Positions 47,581 to 56,724 of a stretch of DNA of 64,000 nucleotides are shown piece by piece. The notes under the pieces are model-generated. The model had not been told where the DNA came from and searched no databases. It saw only the letters and a program-made list of their open reading frames with translations. Position 1 is the first letter of the stretch. Every line of letters begins with the position of its first letter. This stretch comes from Paenibacillus sp. HW567 (lineage in GTDB: Bacteria > Bacillota > Bacilli > Paenibacillales > Paenibacillaceae): the NCBI RefSeq assembly GCF_000374185.1, contig NZ_KB910518.1, positions 129,951 through 193,950 on the forward strand, written 5' to 3'. The position numbers and the translations under genes were made by a program.

Positions 47581-47755
47581 TTCGGCCCTTTTTATGTTTT
47601 TTTTAGTTCAACTGATATAGGCAGTGAGGCCGTTGCAGGAATAAACTAACCCTATTAAGGAAGTTACGGTTGTGGAAACTGGAATTTCGGCATCTACTAT
47701 AAAGTACATACAACCGGGTGAGCCATAGTACGGCTTGTAGGAGGATACGCGATCT

Positions 47756-48895
47756 ATGGGAAAAAAGCAGTTGCCGCTGATGAAGGCCATACTGGGAGGA
47801 ATGCTTATAAGCGCCGCCTTGCCTCCGGTACTGTACTGGGGCTGGGGGCATGCCTATGCTGCAGCGGATTCGGCAGTGCTTCGCTCCGGGGCAGAGATGG
47901 TGCAGAAGCTGACCGGTGCGATGAATAACCGCCGGGAGAATATAACGTTCCTGTATGAAGGCAAGACCACCAATTTGAAGGCTCAGGTGCAGAAGGCGAT
48001 TGACCAGGCGATGGGCAGCGATCCCTATCTGTATTATATTATCGACAGCTACGCCTTTTCTTATCGGGGAAGCAGCCGCTCAGCCAATGTTACGGTTCAG
48101 ATGGAGTACCGGGAGACCTTGCAGCAGACGGCTCAGGTGAATAAGCAGGTGAAGGCGATCCTGCAGCAGATCATTACCCCGGGAATGAACAATCACCAGA
48201 AGGTTAAGGTTATCCATGACTGGGTGGTGCTGCATTTGAAATATGATACCACATACCGGAGATATACCGCTTATGAAGGGCTGCAGACCGGAAGCGCTGT
48301 GTGCCAAGGCTATACGCTGTTGACCTATAAACTGCTCCTGGGCGCAGGCATTCCGAACAAGATTGTTGAAGGGACCGCCAGAAGCGAAGGAGGGGTTACC
48401 CAGTCGCATGCCTGGAATCTGGTGCAACTGGATGGACGCTGGTATCATCTGGACACTACGTGGGATGATCCTACGCCAAGTCCGGAGGGCGGCATCAGCA
48501 CAGTCTACTACATGCGTACGGATGCCCAAATGCGCAAGGATCATAGATGGACCAAGACATATCCTGCAGCTTCAATAAGCTATGCCCAGACGCTGTCCGA
48601 ACTGGTCAGCCGGGGAGGAAGCAGCGTGCCTGTCTACAAGGAGCTTCAGAAGAAGCTTGATTACCGGCTGTATGAAGAGGAGCAGGTGGTTACCTCTGCT
48701 GCTGGACTGAGAGCGCTGGCGAAGCAGGCAATGGCCTCCGGCAAGAAATCCTTGCTGTTCCGCTACCGGGGCAGTGAAAGGCTGCTGAGGGATGATCTGC
48801 AGGAGCTGTACAGCTTGGGTCTGGAGAAGCTGTCGTACAACAGTACTGCCTTTGACAACACCGGGGATTTGAAGGTATATGTAACCTGGCAATAA
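47756..48895 (+). CDS. Secreted transglutaminase-like protein
   Basis: The protein has 379 residues. An N-terminal signal peptide (KKQLPLMKAILGGMLISAAL, cleavage likely after HAYA) is followed by a region of about 100 residues and a transglutaminase-like core with an intact Cys-His-Asp triad: Cys183 in SAVCQGYTLL, His218 in SHAWNLVQL and Asp233 in YHLDTTWDD. Extracellular proteins of this kind in Firmicutes act as cysteine proteases or protein cross-linkers on the cell surface; which applies is not clear. GGAGG precedes ATG 47756 by about 11 bases. Monocistronic with a terminator. Confidence 0.88.
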   Translation: MGKKQLPLMKAILGGMLISAALPPVLYWGWGHAYAAADSAVLRSGAEMVQKLTGAMNNRRENITFLYEGKTTNLKAQVQKAIDQAMGSDPYLYYIIDSYAFSYRGSSRSANVTVQMEYRETLQQTAQVNKQVKAILQQIITPGMNNHQKVKVIHDWVVLHLKYDTTYRRYTAYEGLQTGSAVCQGYTLLTYKLLLGAGIPNKIVEGTARSEGGVTQSHAWNLVQLDGRWYHLDTTWDDPTPSPEGGISTVYYMRTDAQMRKDHRWTKTYPAASISYAQTLSELVSRGGSSVPVYKELQKKLDYRLYEEEQVVTSAAGLRALAKQAMASGKKSLLFRYRGSERLLRDDLQELYSLGLEKLSYNSTAFDNTGDLKVYVTWQ

Positions 48896-48937
48896 TGAGC
48901 TAGTGAATGAGTCCGATGGACTCTAAACAGACAAGGA

Positions 48938-48977
48938 AGGGATGCCCTTTTAGCCATTTGGCTGAAGGGGCATCCCT
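48938..48977. terminator. Bidirectional terminator
   Basis: AGGGATGCCC pairs with GGGCATCCCT, with an inner TAGCC/GGCT(A) stem, between convergent genes. Confidence 0.8.
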
Positions 48978-49014
48978 ATTTAGGTTGATTGGCTTCGAAT
49001 GCCGGATAAGGACT

Positions 49015-50514
49015 CTACTCCGGGTGAGTGCTCAGATCGCATTGAGCCAGCGGGACAATGCTGCTCTTGCGGAACCAGCCGTAGCCGATCCAGATCAGCA
49101 GGAACAGCGGCAGGCTGACATAGGAGACGAGGATGCCGTACCAGTCGATACGTTCCCCCGTGAAGGCCCCGAGATTCTGCCCGAACACGGCAATAAGACA
49201 TAATACGAGCGCGAACAGAGGTCCGAAGGGGAACCATTTGGCCCGGTAAGGCAGCTCCTCCAGCGAATGGCCCTGCTTCACAAAAGCGCGGCGGAAACGG
49301 TAATGGCAGACAGCAATGCCCAGCCAGTTGATGAAGCCGCACATCCCCGAAGCGTTGAGCAGCCAATTATAGACGGCCCCGTCACCAAAAAAGGAGGCGA
49401 GAAAAGCCAGCATGCCGACTGCGGTAGTGACGAGAAGCGCGCCTACAGGCACGCCGCGGCGGTTCAGCTTGCCGAGGGCGCGCGGAGCCATGCCGTCCTT
49501 GGCCATAGCGTACAAGACACGGGTCGAGGCGTACATGCCGGAGTTCCCGGCTGAGAGCACCGAACTGAGGATGACGGCGTTCATGACGGATGCGGCAATC
49601 GCAAGACCCGCTTTGTTGAAGACAATCGTGAACGGGCTGACGCCGATATCGTCGATGCCGCCTCGCAGCAGGTCGGGATTCGTGTAAGGAATCAGCATGC
49701 CGATGACGAGAATGGCGAAGATATAGAAGATCAGGATGCGCCAGAATACCCGGCGGATAGCCAGCGGCACATTGCGGCGCGGATTCTCGCTCTCGCCTGC
49801 TGCCACGCCGACGAGTTCAGTACCCTGAAAGGAGAAGCCGGCGGCCATGAAGACGCCGACGAAGGCAAAGAAGCCGCCGTGGAAGGAGCTGCCGCCAAGC
49901 TGGAAATTGCTGAAGCCGACTGCTTTGCCGCCCATAATGCCAAAGATCATCAGCACGCCTACAGCCAGGAAAACGATAACGGTGATGATTTTGATAATCG
50001 CAAACCAGTATTCTGATTCACCGTATCCGCGTGCAGACAGGAAGTTCAGCCCGAACATGAGCAGCAGAAAGAGCAGGCTCCAGAGCATGGAGGGACTGTC
50101 CGGGAACCAGTATTTGATGATTACGGTGGCGGCGGATAGCTCGGCGGCTATGGTGACGGCCCAGTTGTACCAGAAATTCCAGCCGATAGCGAAGCCAAAG
50201 GCAGGGCTGACAAAGCGCGTGCCGTAGGTGCTGAAGGAACCGGAGTCGGGCAGATAGGTTGCCAGCTCCCCAAGGCTGGTCATGAGAAAATAGACCATGA
50301 TGCCAACCGCCGTATAGGCGAGCAGCGCGCCTCCCGGACCCGACGAGGCGATTGCGCCCCCGCTGGCGAGGAACAGTCCGGTTCCGATAGATCCGCCAAG
50401 CGCGATCATGGTTAAGTGTCTGGCCTTGAATGATTTGCGCAGCGCTGGAGCGGCAGCAGTGCTGCTCCCCGCTCTGATATGCTGCTGATTGTCTTTGTCT
50501 TTCCTTCCTTGCAT
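49015..50514 (-). CDS. lysP: Lysine permease (APC superfamily)
   Basis: This 499-residue, 12-helix amino-acid permease of the AAT group has the N-terminal signature FKARHLTMIALGGSIGTGLFLASG and the helix-6/8 motifs SFQGTELVGVAAGESENPRRNVP and LSAGNSGMYASTRVLYAMA. I start at the ATG at 50514, ten bases after AGGGAG; another ATG at 50553 is possible. Specificity for lysine is supported not only by similarity to LysP but by the lysine riboswitch in its leader, with a terminator just before the ribosome binding site. Import would stop when lysine is plentiful. Confidence 0.92.
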   Translation of the reverse strand: MQGRKDKDNQQHIRAGSSTAAAPALRKSFKARHLTMIALGGSIGTGLFLASGGAIASSGPGGALLAYTAVGIMVYFLMTSLGELATYLPDSGSFSTYGTRFVSPAFGFAIGWNFWYNWAVTIAAELSAATVIIKYWFPDSPSMLWSLLFLLLMFGLNFLSARGYGESEYWFAIIKIITVIVFLAVGVLMIFGIMGGKAVGFSNFQLGGSSFHGGFFAFVGVFMAAGFSFQGTELVGVAAGESENPRRNVPLAIRRVFWRILIFYIFAILVIGMLIPYTNPDLLRGGIDDIGVSPFTIVFNKAGLAIAASVMNAVILSSVLSAGNSGMYASTRVLYAMAKDGMAPRALGKLNRRGVPVGALLVTTAVGMLAFLASFFGDGAVYNWLLNASGMCGFINWLGIAVCHYRFRRAFVKQGHSLEELPYRAKWFPFGPLFALVLCLIAVFGQNLGAFTGERIDWYGILVSYVSLPLFLLIWIGYGWFRKSSIVPLAQCDLSTHPE

Positions 50515-50589
50515 GAATAGGACACTCCCTCTGATTGTGATGTTGCTGTTCATGAAGGGCTCTATCCAAGAAGTGTATCCGCCTTACAA

Positions 50590-50870
50590 GCGCACAAAAA
50601 CCGCAGACGAATTCTGCGGTTTCCTGTATTTACAGCTCCGCACCATACTCCCTGTTAGATAGCGCAACACAGTCAGCGCTCCAGTAACCTGGCGGCCTGT
50701 ACCGTGACAGTTCCGTGCCTTTCGGCGACGGCCCCAGCCTGCACTGCAAATAAGAGCAGCAGTACGGACTTCGGCGGATATACCTTTTCGCGGCGCTTCA
50801 CAGACGGCTCTTAGGCGTCTCGGCGCGCGTACTCTTTATATCCGCGACCTCTACCTCATCTTAGGTATGA
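50590..50870 (-). promoter_or_regulatory. Lysine riboswitch (L box) with terminator, controlling lysP
   Basis: On the minus strand the leader carries the conserved pieces in order: GAGGTAGAGGTCGCGG, AAGAGTACGCG, CTGTGAAGC, ATCCGCCGAAG, GGCTGGGGCC and AACTGTCA, matching the lysine aptamer core. It ends in an intrinsic terminator AACCGCAGA/TCTGCGGTT plus TTTT (50622-50595). Lysine binding favours the terminator. I see no other gene in the 50.52-50.96 kb gap. Confidence 0.92.
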
Positions 50871-50961
50871 TGAGGCTATCTTATAACGATATGAACATTA
50901 GCAGGGATTAGTATAATGCAACTTGCCGGCCTGCGCAATGACAATTTACGGCAGGTTGGCG

Positions 50962-52095
50962 TTAGCTTCTCCGGCGCTCTGACATTTGCTGCCATACGGT
51001 TCCGGCAGCTTCTTCGCCGGATGCAATGCGCTCCAGCGCCATTTTGGCCTGCAGGCCAACCTCGAATTCCGGGTCGTCTGCCGCGATGCTGAGCGCCTCC
51101 TGCGCTTCAGCCGTGCCGACCTCATAAAGAAAACGCGCCGCCCGCCAGCGGACCAGCTTGCTCTTGTCCGTCAGCGCCGCCGTCATCACCGGTGTCGCCG
51201 CCGGATCGCCGATGTCGGACAGCGTATCCCCCGCGGTGCGCCGCACCGCAGGGGCGCTGTCTGCCATCGCCTCATACAGCAGCTCCATCGCCGCAGGCGT
51301 GCGGATGTCGCCCAGGTACACGACCGCAAGCCTGCGGATATGCAGCTTGGGGTCGTGCAGCGCCTCGCGCAGCTCCGGCAGGAGCTCTGCCGCCGGCGCG
51401 AGATCCTCCAGCGCGGCGTAGCGCACGCGCCAGTCGCCGTCCTTCAGGTCTCGCAGCAGCTCGTCCTGGGCCTTCTTCTGCCGCTGCTCGATGAACTCGC
51501 CGCTCGTTCCGTGCGCGATAGCCTGCTGCACGAGGGAGTCGAGGCGTTCCTGCGGATACGCCGCTTCAAGCTCCTGCTCGACCTCCCGCGCGATCTCGGG
51601 CGGCTCGCCGTAGCGCACGCCGTAATCGGTGAGCTTGCGCTCTTTGATGAGTACGGCGCTGGCCACATCCGTCACCGCCTGCGTGAAGCGGGCGGAGAGG
51701 GCGATGCGCTCCTCACTCGCGCCGGTTTTGACGCGGATCTGGATCGGGATGCCGCGGAACATCTGCACGAATACCTGGGATTCCCCGAAGTGGGCCCCGG
51801 CATTCTCGTCGCTCAGGCTGAAGTCCGTGCTCAGGCCTTCCGCACCGAAGCGGGCCTGGACCTCGCGGAGAATCGCGGCCCAGTCGGCGCTGCCTCTGCG
51901 CTCCAGCGCGGCAAAATCGGCAGCATGATAAATGCTGGTAACACCCGGTATCGTCAGCATCTCCCGCGCCCAGGCAGGAGCGGACCGCTGGCTCTCCGGT
52001 GTGTAGGTTCGGCGTACTCCAGGCTCCAGACTTTCATTCAGATGAAGCTTCATCGTATTGGGACTTGGAGTTGGTTCAATAAAAGTGATCTTCAT
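50962..52095 (-). CDS. CvfC-like protein: Nfu N-terminal-type domain plus HEAT repeats
   Basis: The protein has 377 residues. Residues 1-90 match the NifU/Nfu N-terminal-type scaffold domain (IEPTPSPNTMKLHLN, then PGVTSIYHAADFAALER), without the CxxC of true Nfu. A middle part of about 110 residues leads into five or so HEAT-like repeats from residue 215 (DGDWRVRYAALEDL, DPKLHIRRLAVVYLGDI, SAPAVRRTAGDTLSDIGD, KSKLVRWRAARFLYEVG). The layout equals that of staphylococcal conserved virulence factor C and B. subtilis YpgR. The molecular role is unknown; iron-sulfur or protein scaffolding is a guess. Divergent from the ABC-F gene. Confidence 0.85.
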   Translation of the reverse strand: MKITFIEPTPSPNTMKLHLNESLEPGVRRTYTPESQRSAPAWAREMLTIPGVTSIYHAADFAALERRGSADWAAILREVQARFGAEGLSTDFSLSDENAGAHFGESQVFVQMFRGIPIQIRVKTGASEERIALSARFTQAVTDVASAVLIKERKLTDYGVRYGEPPEIAREVEQELEAAYPQERLDSLVQQAIAHGTSGEFIEQRQKKAQDELLRDLKDGDWRVRYAALEDLAPAAELLPELREALHDPKLHIRRLAVVYLGDIRTPAAMELLYEAMADSAPAVRRTAGDTLSDIGDPAATPVMTAALTDKSKLVRWRAARFLYEVGTAEAQEALSIAADDPEFEVGLQAKMALERIASGEEAAGTVWQQMSERRRS

Positions 52096-52277
52096 ACGCT
52101 AGGCTCCCCTTTTGAACGGCATTGTCACCGTAAGTACTTTACCCGCATTTTACCGTATTTCCGTCATTGAAACAAAAGAGCGGCTCTCCTTGTAAGGCGG
52201 CCTTACGCCGTATTCGTACAATTTGTATGCATTACTATATTTTGTGGGCGGACTGCGGGGTTTTTCCCTTGATTTTA

Positions 52278-52286
52278 TGCTATAAT
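52278..52286 (+). promoter_or_regulatory. Extended -10 promoter of the ABC-F gene
   Basis: TGCTATAAT has the TGn extension directly before a perfect -10 hexamer; no clear -35 is needed for this type. It lies 37 bp before the start codon. Confidence 0.6.
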
Positions 52287-52323
52287 GAGCCGGAAACCTA
52301 AGTGAAAAGGATGGTAATGCTTA

Positions 52324-53949
52324 ATGATCAGTACAAGCGGCGTAACACTCCGCTACGGAAAACGCGCACTATTTGAAGATGTAAACATAAAATTCACACC
52401 CGGCAACTGCTACGGCCTCATCGGGGCCAACGGCGCCGGTAAATCGACCTTCCTGAAAATCCTGTCCGGCGAGATTGAAGCGAACACCGGTGATGTACAC
52501 ATGACCCCGGGAGAACGGCTGGCAGTGCTGAAGCAGAACCATTTCGAGTACGATGAATATCCGGTGCTGGAAACGGTAATCATGGGGCATACCCGCCTGT
52601 ATGATATCATGAAGGAGAAGGATGCGCTCTACGCCAAAAGCGACTTCTCCGAAGCCGACGGCCTGCGCGCCGGTGAGCTTGAAGGTGAGTTCGCTGAGCT
52701 GAACGGCTGGGATGCCGAGCCTGACGCGGCTGCAATGCTGATCGGTCTGGGCATTATGCGTGAGCTGCACGACAAAAAAATGGCCGAACTCAGCGGCAAC
52801 GAGAAGGTCCGCGTTCTGCTCGCACAGGCCCTGTTCGGACGTCCGAACAATCTGCTGCTCGATGAGCCTACCAACCACTTGGATCTGGAATCCATCGGCT
52901 GGCTGGAGAACTTCCTCATGGACTACGAAGGCACTGTTATCGTGGTATCCCATGACCGTCACTTCCTGAACAAGGTGTGTACGCATATTGCGGACATTGA
53001 TTTCGGCAAAATCCAGATGTATGTCGGCAACTACGACTTCTGGTACGAGTCCAGCCAACTGGCTCAAGCGCTGCAGCGTGACGCGAACAAGAAGAAGGAA
53101 GACAAGATCAAGGAGCTGCAGGCCTTTATCCAGCGTTTCTCGGCCAATGCCTCCAAGTCGAAGCAGGCGACCTCCCGTAAGAAGCAACTGGAGAAGATTA
53201 CGCTGGACGATATCCGCCCGTCGAACCGCAAATATCCGTTCCTCAACTTCAAGCCTGAACGGGAAGCCGGCAAGCAGCTCCTTACGATCACCGGCCTGAC
53301 CAATACGGTTGAAGGCGAGAAGGTGCTGGATGAATTCAGCATTGTGGTCAATAAAGGCGACAAGATTGCTTTTGTCGGTCCGAATTCCCAGCCGAAATCG
53401 CTGCTGTTCGATGTGATTATGGGTGAGAAGGAAGCTGACGCCGGTGAATATTCCTGGGGTGTAACCACAACCCAAGCCTATTTTCCAAAAGACAACTCCA
53501 GCTACTTCGACGGTGTGGACATGAACCTCGTGGAATGGCTGCGCCAGTACTCCAAGGATCAGGATGAGACCTTCCTGCGCGGCTTCCTGGGCCGGATGCT
53601 TTTTGCCGGAGAAGAGGCGCTGAAGAAGGCGAGTGTGCTCTCCGGGGGAGAGAAGGTCCGCTGCATGCTGGCGAAGATGATGCTGAACGGGGCAAATGTG
53701 CTGGTGTTCGATGAGCCGACCAACCACTTGGATCTGGAATCCATCACGGCGCTGAACAATGGGCTGATTGATTTCGACGGCACTATCCTGTTCACCTCCC
53801 ATGACCATCAGTTCATCCAGACGATTGCGAACCGCATCATCGAGATTACACCGGCAGGGGTTATCGACCGCACCATGACTTACGATGAGTATCTGGAGAA
53901 CCCGGAGATTAAGGAACTGCGTGACCGTATGTATCCTGTGGAAGTATAA
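52324..53949 (+). CDS. ABC-F family ATPase (YkpA/YbiT-like)
   Basis: This soluble protein of 541 residues has two ABC domains, expected to act on ribosomes (E-site translation factor) rather than in transport. The first domain has Walker A GANGAGKST, the signature LSGNEKVR and LLLDEPTNHLDLES; the second has LSGGEKVR and LVFDEPTNHLDLES. The linker between them is charged and helical (QRDANKKKEDKIKELQAF). The second Walker A reads GPNSQPKSLL, with proline in place of the usual glycine before the lysine; related YkpA/YbiT proteins also diverge here. ATG 52324 follows AAGGATGG. Role in antibiotic resistance is not indicated. Confidence 0.92.
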   Translation: MISTSGVTLRYGKRALFEDVNIKFTPGNCYGLIGANGAGKSTFLKILSGEIEANTGDVHMTPGERLAVLKQNHFEYDEYPVLETVIMGHTRLYDIMKEKDALYAKSDFSEADGLRAGELEGEFAELNGWDAEPDAAAMLIGLGIMRELHDKKMAELSGNEKVRVLLAQALFGRPNNLLLDEPTNHLDLESIGWLENFLMDYEGTVIVVSHDRHFLNKVCTHIADIDFGKIQMYVGNYDFWYESSQLAQALQRDANKKKEDKIKELQAFIQRFSANASKSKQATSRKKQLEKITLDDIRPSNRKYPFLNFKPEREAGKQLLTITGLTNTVEGEKVLDEFSIVVNKGDKIAFVGPNSQPKSLLFDVIMGEKEADAGEYSWGVTTTQAYFPKDNSSYFDGVDMNLVEWLRQYSKDQDETFLRGFLGRMLFAGEEALKKASVLSGGEKVRCMLAKMMLNGANVLVFDEPTNHLDLESITALNNGLIDFDGTILFTSHDHQFIQTIANRIIEITPAGVIDRTMTYDEYLENPEIKELRDRMYPVEV

Positions 53950-53992
53950 GAACCATATATGCAAGCATTGAACGGACTTGAGTTCATATGGA

Positions 53993-54030
53993 AACGGCTG
54001 CGTCGTCCCGAAAGGGATAACGCAGCCGTT
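53993..54030. terminator. Bidirectional terminator
   Basis: AACGGCTGCGT pairs perfectly with ACGCAGCCGTT between two convergent genes; TTTATG follows on the plus strand. Confidence 0.8.
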
Positions 54031-54045
54031 TATGTTCAACCCGTT

Positions 54046-54231
54046 TTATGATCCGCCGGTACGACGGCGCTGGTTGTTGGGCTTTTTATTGTTTTGACTT
54101 TTCAGCGGTTTTGCAGAACCCGCCTGAAATGAAGACCCGGGCTTTGCGGAAGTTTGCTGCTTCTTCTGTTCCAGCTTTTGACGGATGGCATCCGCCAGAT
54201 TGATTTTACTTTTTTCAGTGTTTTCGCTCAT
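54046..54231 (-). CDS. Small basic protein, unknown function
   Basis: This 61-residue protein starts at the ATG at 54231, behind AAGGGGG; eight further codons are open upstream. It has a short amphipathic helix (INLADAIRQKLEQKKQQ) followed by a disordered Ser/Lys/Asn/Arg-rich tail (NNKKPNNQRRRTGGS). No cysteine, signal or membrane segment. The composition suggests contact with nucleic acid or ribosomes, but no family is recognised. It ends 16 bp from the shared terminator. Confidence 0.6.
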   Translation of the reverse strand: MSENTEKSKINLADAIRQKLEQKKQQTSAKPGSSFQAGSAKPLKSQNNKKPNNQRRRTGGS

Positions 54232-54368
54232 ATTGTTAACCCCCTTAGGTAGCAAGTCCTTCCTACATTTTAATGGTTTTTAAATGCTGCCACAAGGGCA
54301 AGAATAATTCAAAGAATGATTTGCCGGGGCTCGGGAACAGTATGAAAATCAATATGGGGGTGTAAGCA

Positions 54369-55238
54369 TTGGCTGATATCTATGAGGATATACGCAAAGG
54401 CGAACGAGGGGCTCTGGTCAGTATTATTGCCTATCTTATTCTGTCTGCGTTCAAGCTGGTCTGCGGCTATGTATTTGCATCCAGCGCACTGCTGGCAGAC
54501 GGCTTCAACAACCTGACGGACATCGTCGCTTCACTTGCGGTGCTGATCGGTCTGCGGATCTCGCGCAAGCCGCCGGATTCCGATCATCCCTACGGGCATT
54601 TCCGCGCCGAGACGGTAGCTGCGTTGCTCGCTTCTTTTATTATGGCGATGGTAGGCATTCAAGTGGTTGTTGAGGCGGTACGTTCTCTGTTCGAAGGGGC
54701 CAAAGCAGTGCCCCAGCTATGGTCGGCCGGAGTCGCGCTTGTGTGTGCTGTAGCCATGATGGGGGTGTATATATACAATAAGCGGCTCGCCAGACAGATT
54801 AACAACGGTGCATTGATGGCTGCAGCGAAGGATAATTTTTCAGATGCGATGGTCAGTATAGGAGCCGCAATCGGCATTGCCGGAGCGCAGTTCGGACTGC
54901 CCTGGATTGATTCGGCCGCTGCCGTGGCTGTCGGGCTGCTGATTCTGAAGACGGCATGGGATATATTCCGTGATGCGACATACCGGCTGACCGATGGTTT
55001 TGACGAGGATAAGCTTCTGGATCTGCGCAGTACAATTGCCCGGACCCCGGGTGTGGAGGGCATCAAGGATATTAAAGCCCGCGTACACGGGAATCATGTG
55101 CTGGTCGATGTGGTTGTGGAGGTAGATGCCAATATTACAGTCACGCAAGGCCATGCAATCAGCGATTCCATTGAAGAGCGGATGAGCAAGCTGCATAACA
55201 CGATGAATGTGCAGGTTCATATGGAGCCGAAGCCGTAG
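54369..55238 (+). CDS. CDF-family cation exporter, Mn type (MneP/MneS-like)
   Basis: The protein has 289 residues. It starts at TTG 54369, eight bases after GGGGG. Six helices and a cytosolic C-terminal domain. The metal site in helix 2 is LADGFNNLTDIVAS, an Asn/Asp-type site unlike the HxxxD of zinc exporters, and helix 5 has AKDNFSDAMVS; RKPPDSDHPYGHFRAE follows helix 2. These features match the B. subtilis manganese efflux proteins MneP and MneS. No manganese (yybP-ykoY) riboswitch is visible upstream. With MntH in the same window it would give both import and export of Mn. Confidence 0.88.
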   Translation: MADIYEDIRKGERGALVSIIAYLILSAFKLVCGYVFASSALLADGFNNLTDIVASLAVLIGLRISRKPPDSDHPYGHFRAETVAALLASFIMAMVGIQVVVEAVRSLFEGAKAVPQLWSAGVALVCAVAMMGVYIYNKRLARQINNGALMAAAKDNFSDAMVSIGAAIGIAGAQFGLPWIDSAAAVAVGLLILKTAWDIFRDATYRLTDGFDEDKLLDLRSTIARTPGVEGIKDIKARVHGNHVLVDVVVEVDANITVTQGHAISDSIEERMSKLHNTMNVQVHMEPKP

Positions 55239-55452
55239 GTTACCTCTTATTTTCTCCTAGTTCGCTGTAATTTTAACCAAATATAAGGAGAAATCAAGAC
55301 TATAGACCTGTATACTACCATAAAGTGGCAAGCTTATTTGTGAAATTTGGGGCATGTTCCAATTCCCGGGTAAGCCTATAATGAGGGCAGAAAACAACAA
55401 ACGAAGCGCGCATCCTTGTTGAATTTCTCATTATGCTAAGCGGGGGAACGCT

Positions 55453-56523
55453 ATGATCATATCACATAAGCGGTTTGCAGCATCGTTGCTGGTCTCGGCA
55501 TCGCTTGCAGTATCTCTGGGAGCATTCAATCCACAGCAGGCTTTTGCTGCTTCTGTGCCTTCAAGTACGGCTGTTACAGCATCCGCTGTGCAGACAGGAG
55601 TGATTGTCTCAACAGTCCGACTGCGCAATACTCCATCCAGCAGCGGCCAAATTCTGAAATATCTGAATACAGGCGACCAGGTGGCAATTCTGGAAGCAAC
55701 GAACAGCTATTGGTACAGAGTAAGAACAGCAGACGGGACGGTTGGATACACAAGCAGCGGAGAGCAGTATATCAACGTAGCCAATGCTTCAGCAGCACAA
55801 ACTGCCGTTATTCAGGCAAACGTCCGTCTCCGCGATCTGCCTTCCACCAGCGGGCAAGTGCTGGGCTATATGAACAAAGGTGATCAAGTAACCATCCTGG
55901 AAGCAACGAACAGCTATTGGTACAAGGTAAGAACTGCGAATGGCAATGTCGGCTACACCAGTTCCGCGGAGCAGTACATTTCTGTGAACGGAGCAACGCC
56001 TTCACCGGCTCCAATCCCAACTCCGGCGCCAACACCAGTACCAACTCCAATACCAACGCCTTCACCTGCGCTTCCATCGCAGGCCGCTGTAATTGAGAGT
56101 GTAATTGCCGCAGGCATGGGCTATCTTGGAACTCCTTATGAGTTCGGTTCCAGCCGCAACGATACGAGCACCTTCGATTGTTCGGATTTTATCCGGCAGA
56201 TTTTTATGGATGCAGCCAATTTAAGACTGCCTGCCGATTCACGGCAGCAGGGGGATTGGATTAAGATGAACAGCACGGTGGTGACCGACATTTCCGGTCT
56301 GAAACGCGGGGATCTGATGTTCTTTATGGATTACAAAGGAAACTCGACGGCCGCATATGCCGCGATTGACAAATCAACGGCAAGAATCACGCATGTAGCC
56401 ATGTATTTGGGGGACGGGCAGTTGTTGCATACTTACTCCGTAGCCTCCGGCGGCGTGAAGGTAGACAAATTAAGCGCTTCTTGGATGAATCGTTTCCTTT
56501 ACGGGGGCTCGGTTATCCGCTAA
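55453..56523 (+). CDS. Secreted NlpC/P60 peptidoglycan endopeptidase with two SH3b repeats
   Basis: The enzyme has 356 residues. Signal peptide with cleavage likely after QQAFA (about residue 32). Two bacterial SH3 repeats of about 65 residues each (VRLRNTPSSSGQILKYLNTGDQV-type and VRLRDLPSTSGQVLGYMNKGDQV-type, shared EATNSYWY) bind the wall. A Pro/Thr linker (TPAPTPVPTPIPTPSPA) leads to the catalytic domain with Cys243 (FDCSDF), His314 (THVAMYLG) and His326 (LLHTYS). It should cut gamma-D-Glu bonds in stem peptides for wall turnover. TATAAT at 55377-55382 is a possible -10. Confidence 0.93.
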   Translation: MIISHKRFAASLLVSASLAVSLGAFNPQQAFAASVPSSTAVTASAVQTGVIVSTVRLRNTPSSSGQILKYLNTGDQVAILEATNSYWYRVRTADGTVGYTSSGEQYINVANASAAQTAVIQANVRLRDLPSTSGQVLGYMNKGDQVTILEATNSYWYKVRTANGNVGYTSSAEQYISVNGATPSPAPIPTPAPTPVPTPIPTPSPALPSQAAVIESVIAAGMGYLGTPYEFGSSRNDTSTFDCSDFIRQIFMDAANLRLPADSRQQGDWIKMNSTVVTDISGLKRGDLMFFMDYKGNSTAAYAAIDKSTARITHVAMYLGDGQLLHTYSVASGGVKVDKLSASWMNRFLYGGSVIR

Positions 56524-56594
56524 TATAAAGATTGTAGAGACAGGAAGCGACAGCAGTACATGTTTGTGACGGGTGAATTAGGGCGGGTGTTATG

Positions 56595-56655
56595 AGAGGC
56601 TGCCGCTTCAGTGGAAGAATTCTGCTGAAGCGATAGCCTCTATTTCTGTTTTCTC
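56595..56655 (+). terminator. Terminator after the NlpC/P60 gene
   Basis: AGAGGCT and CGCTTCAG pair with CTGAAGCG and AGCCTCT, with two mismatched bases between; a T-rich stretch follows. Confidence 0.75.
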
Positions 56656-56724
56656 TGAGTAGTCTTAAAGAGTAATGAAATGGGAGAATCCAGCGATCTA
56701 GATCCATGCTGTACCCAGCCAAGT

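Noticed and set aside
50986..52170. 394-codon plus-strand frame opposite the CvfC-like gene
   Set aside because: Arg- and Leu-rich shadow of a GC-rich gene; the minus-strand HEAT-repeat protein is well supported.
52369..54039. 556-codon minus-strand frame opposite the ABC-F gene
   Set aside because: Pure mirror frame; the plus strand holds all ABC motifs.
54256..54368. Manganese (yybP-ykoY) riboswitch before the CDF exporter
   Set aside because: The gap is too short and lacks the conserved motifs.
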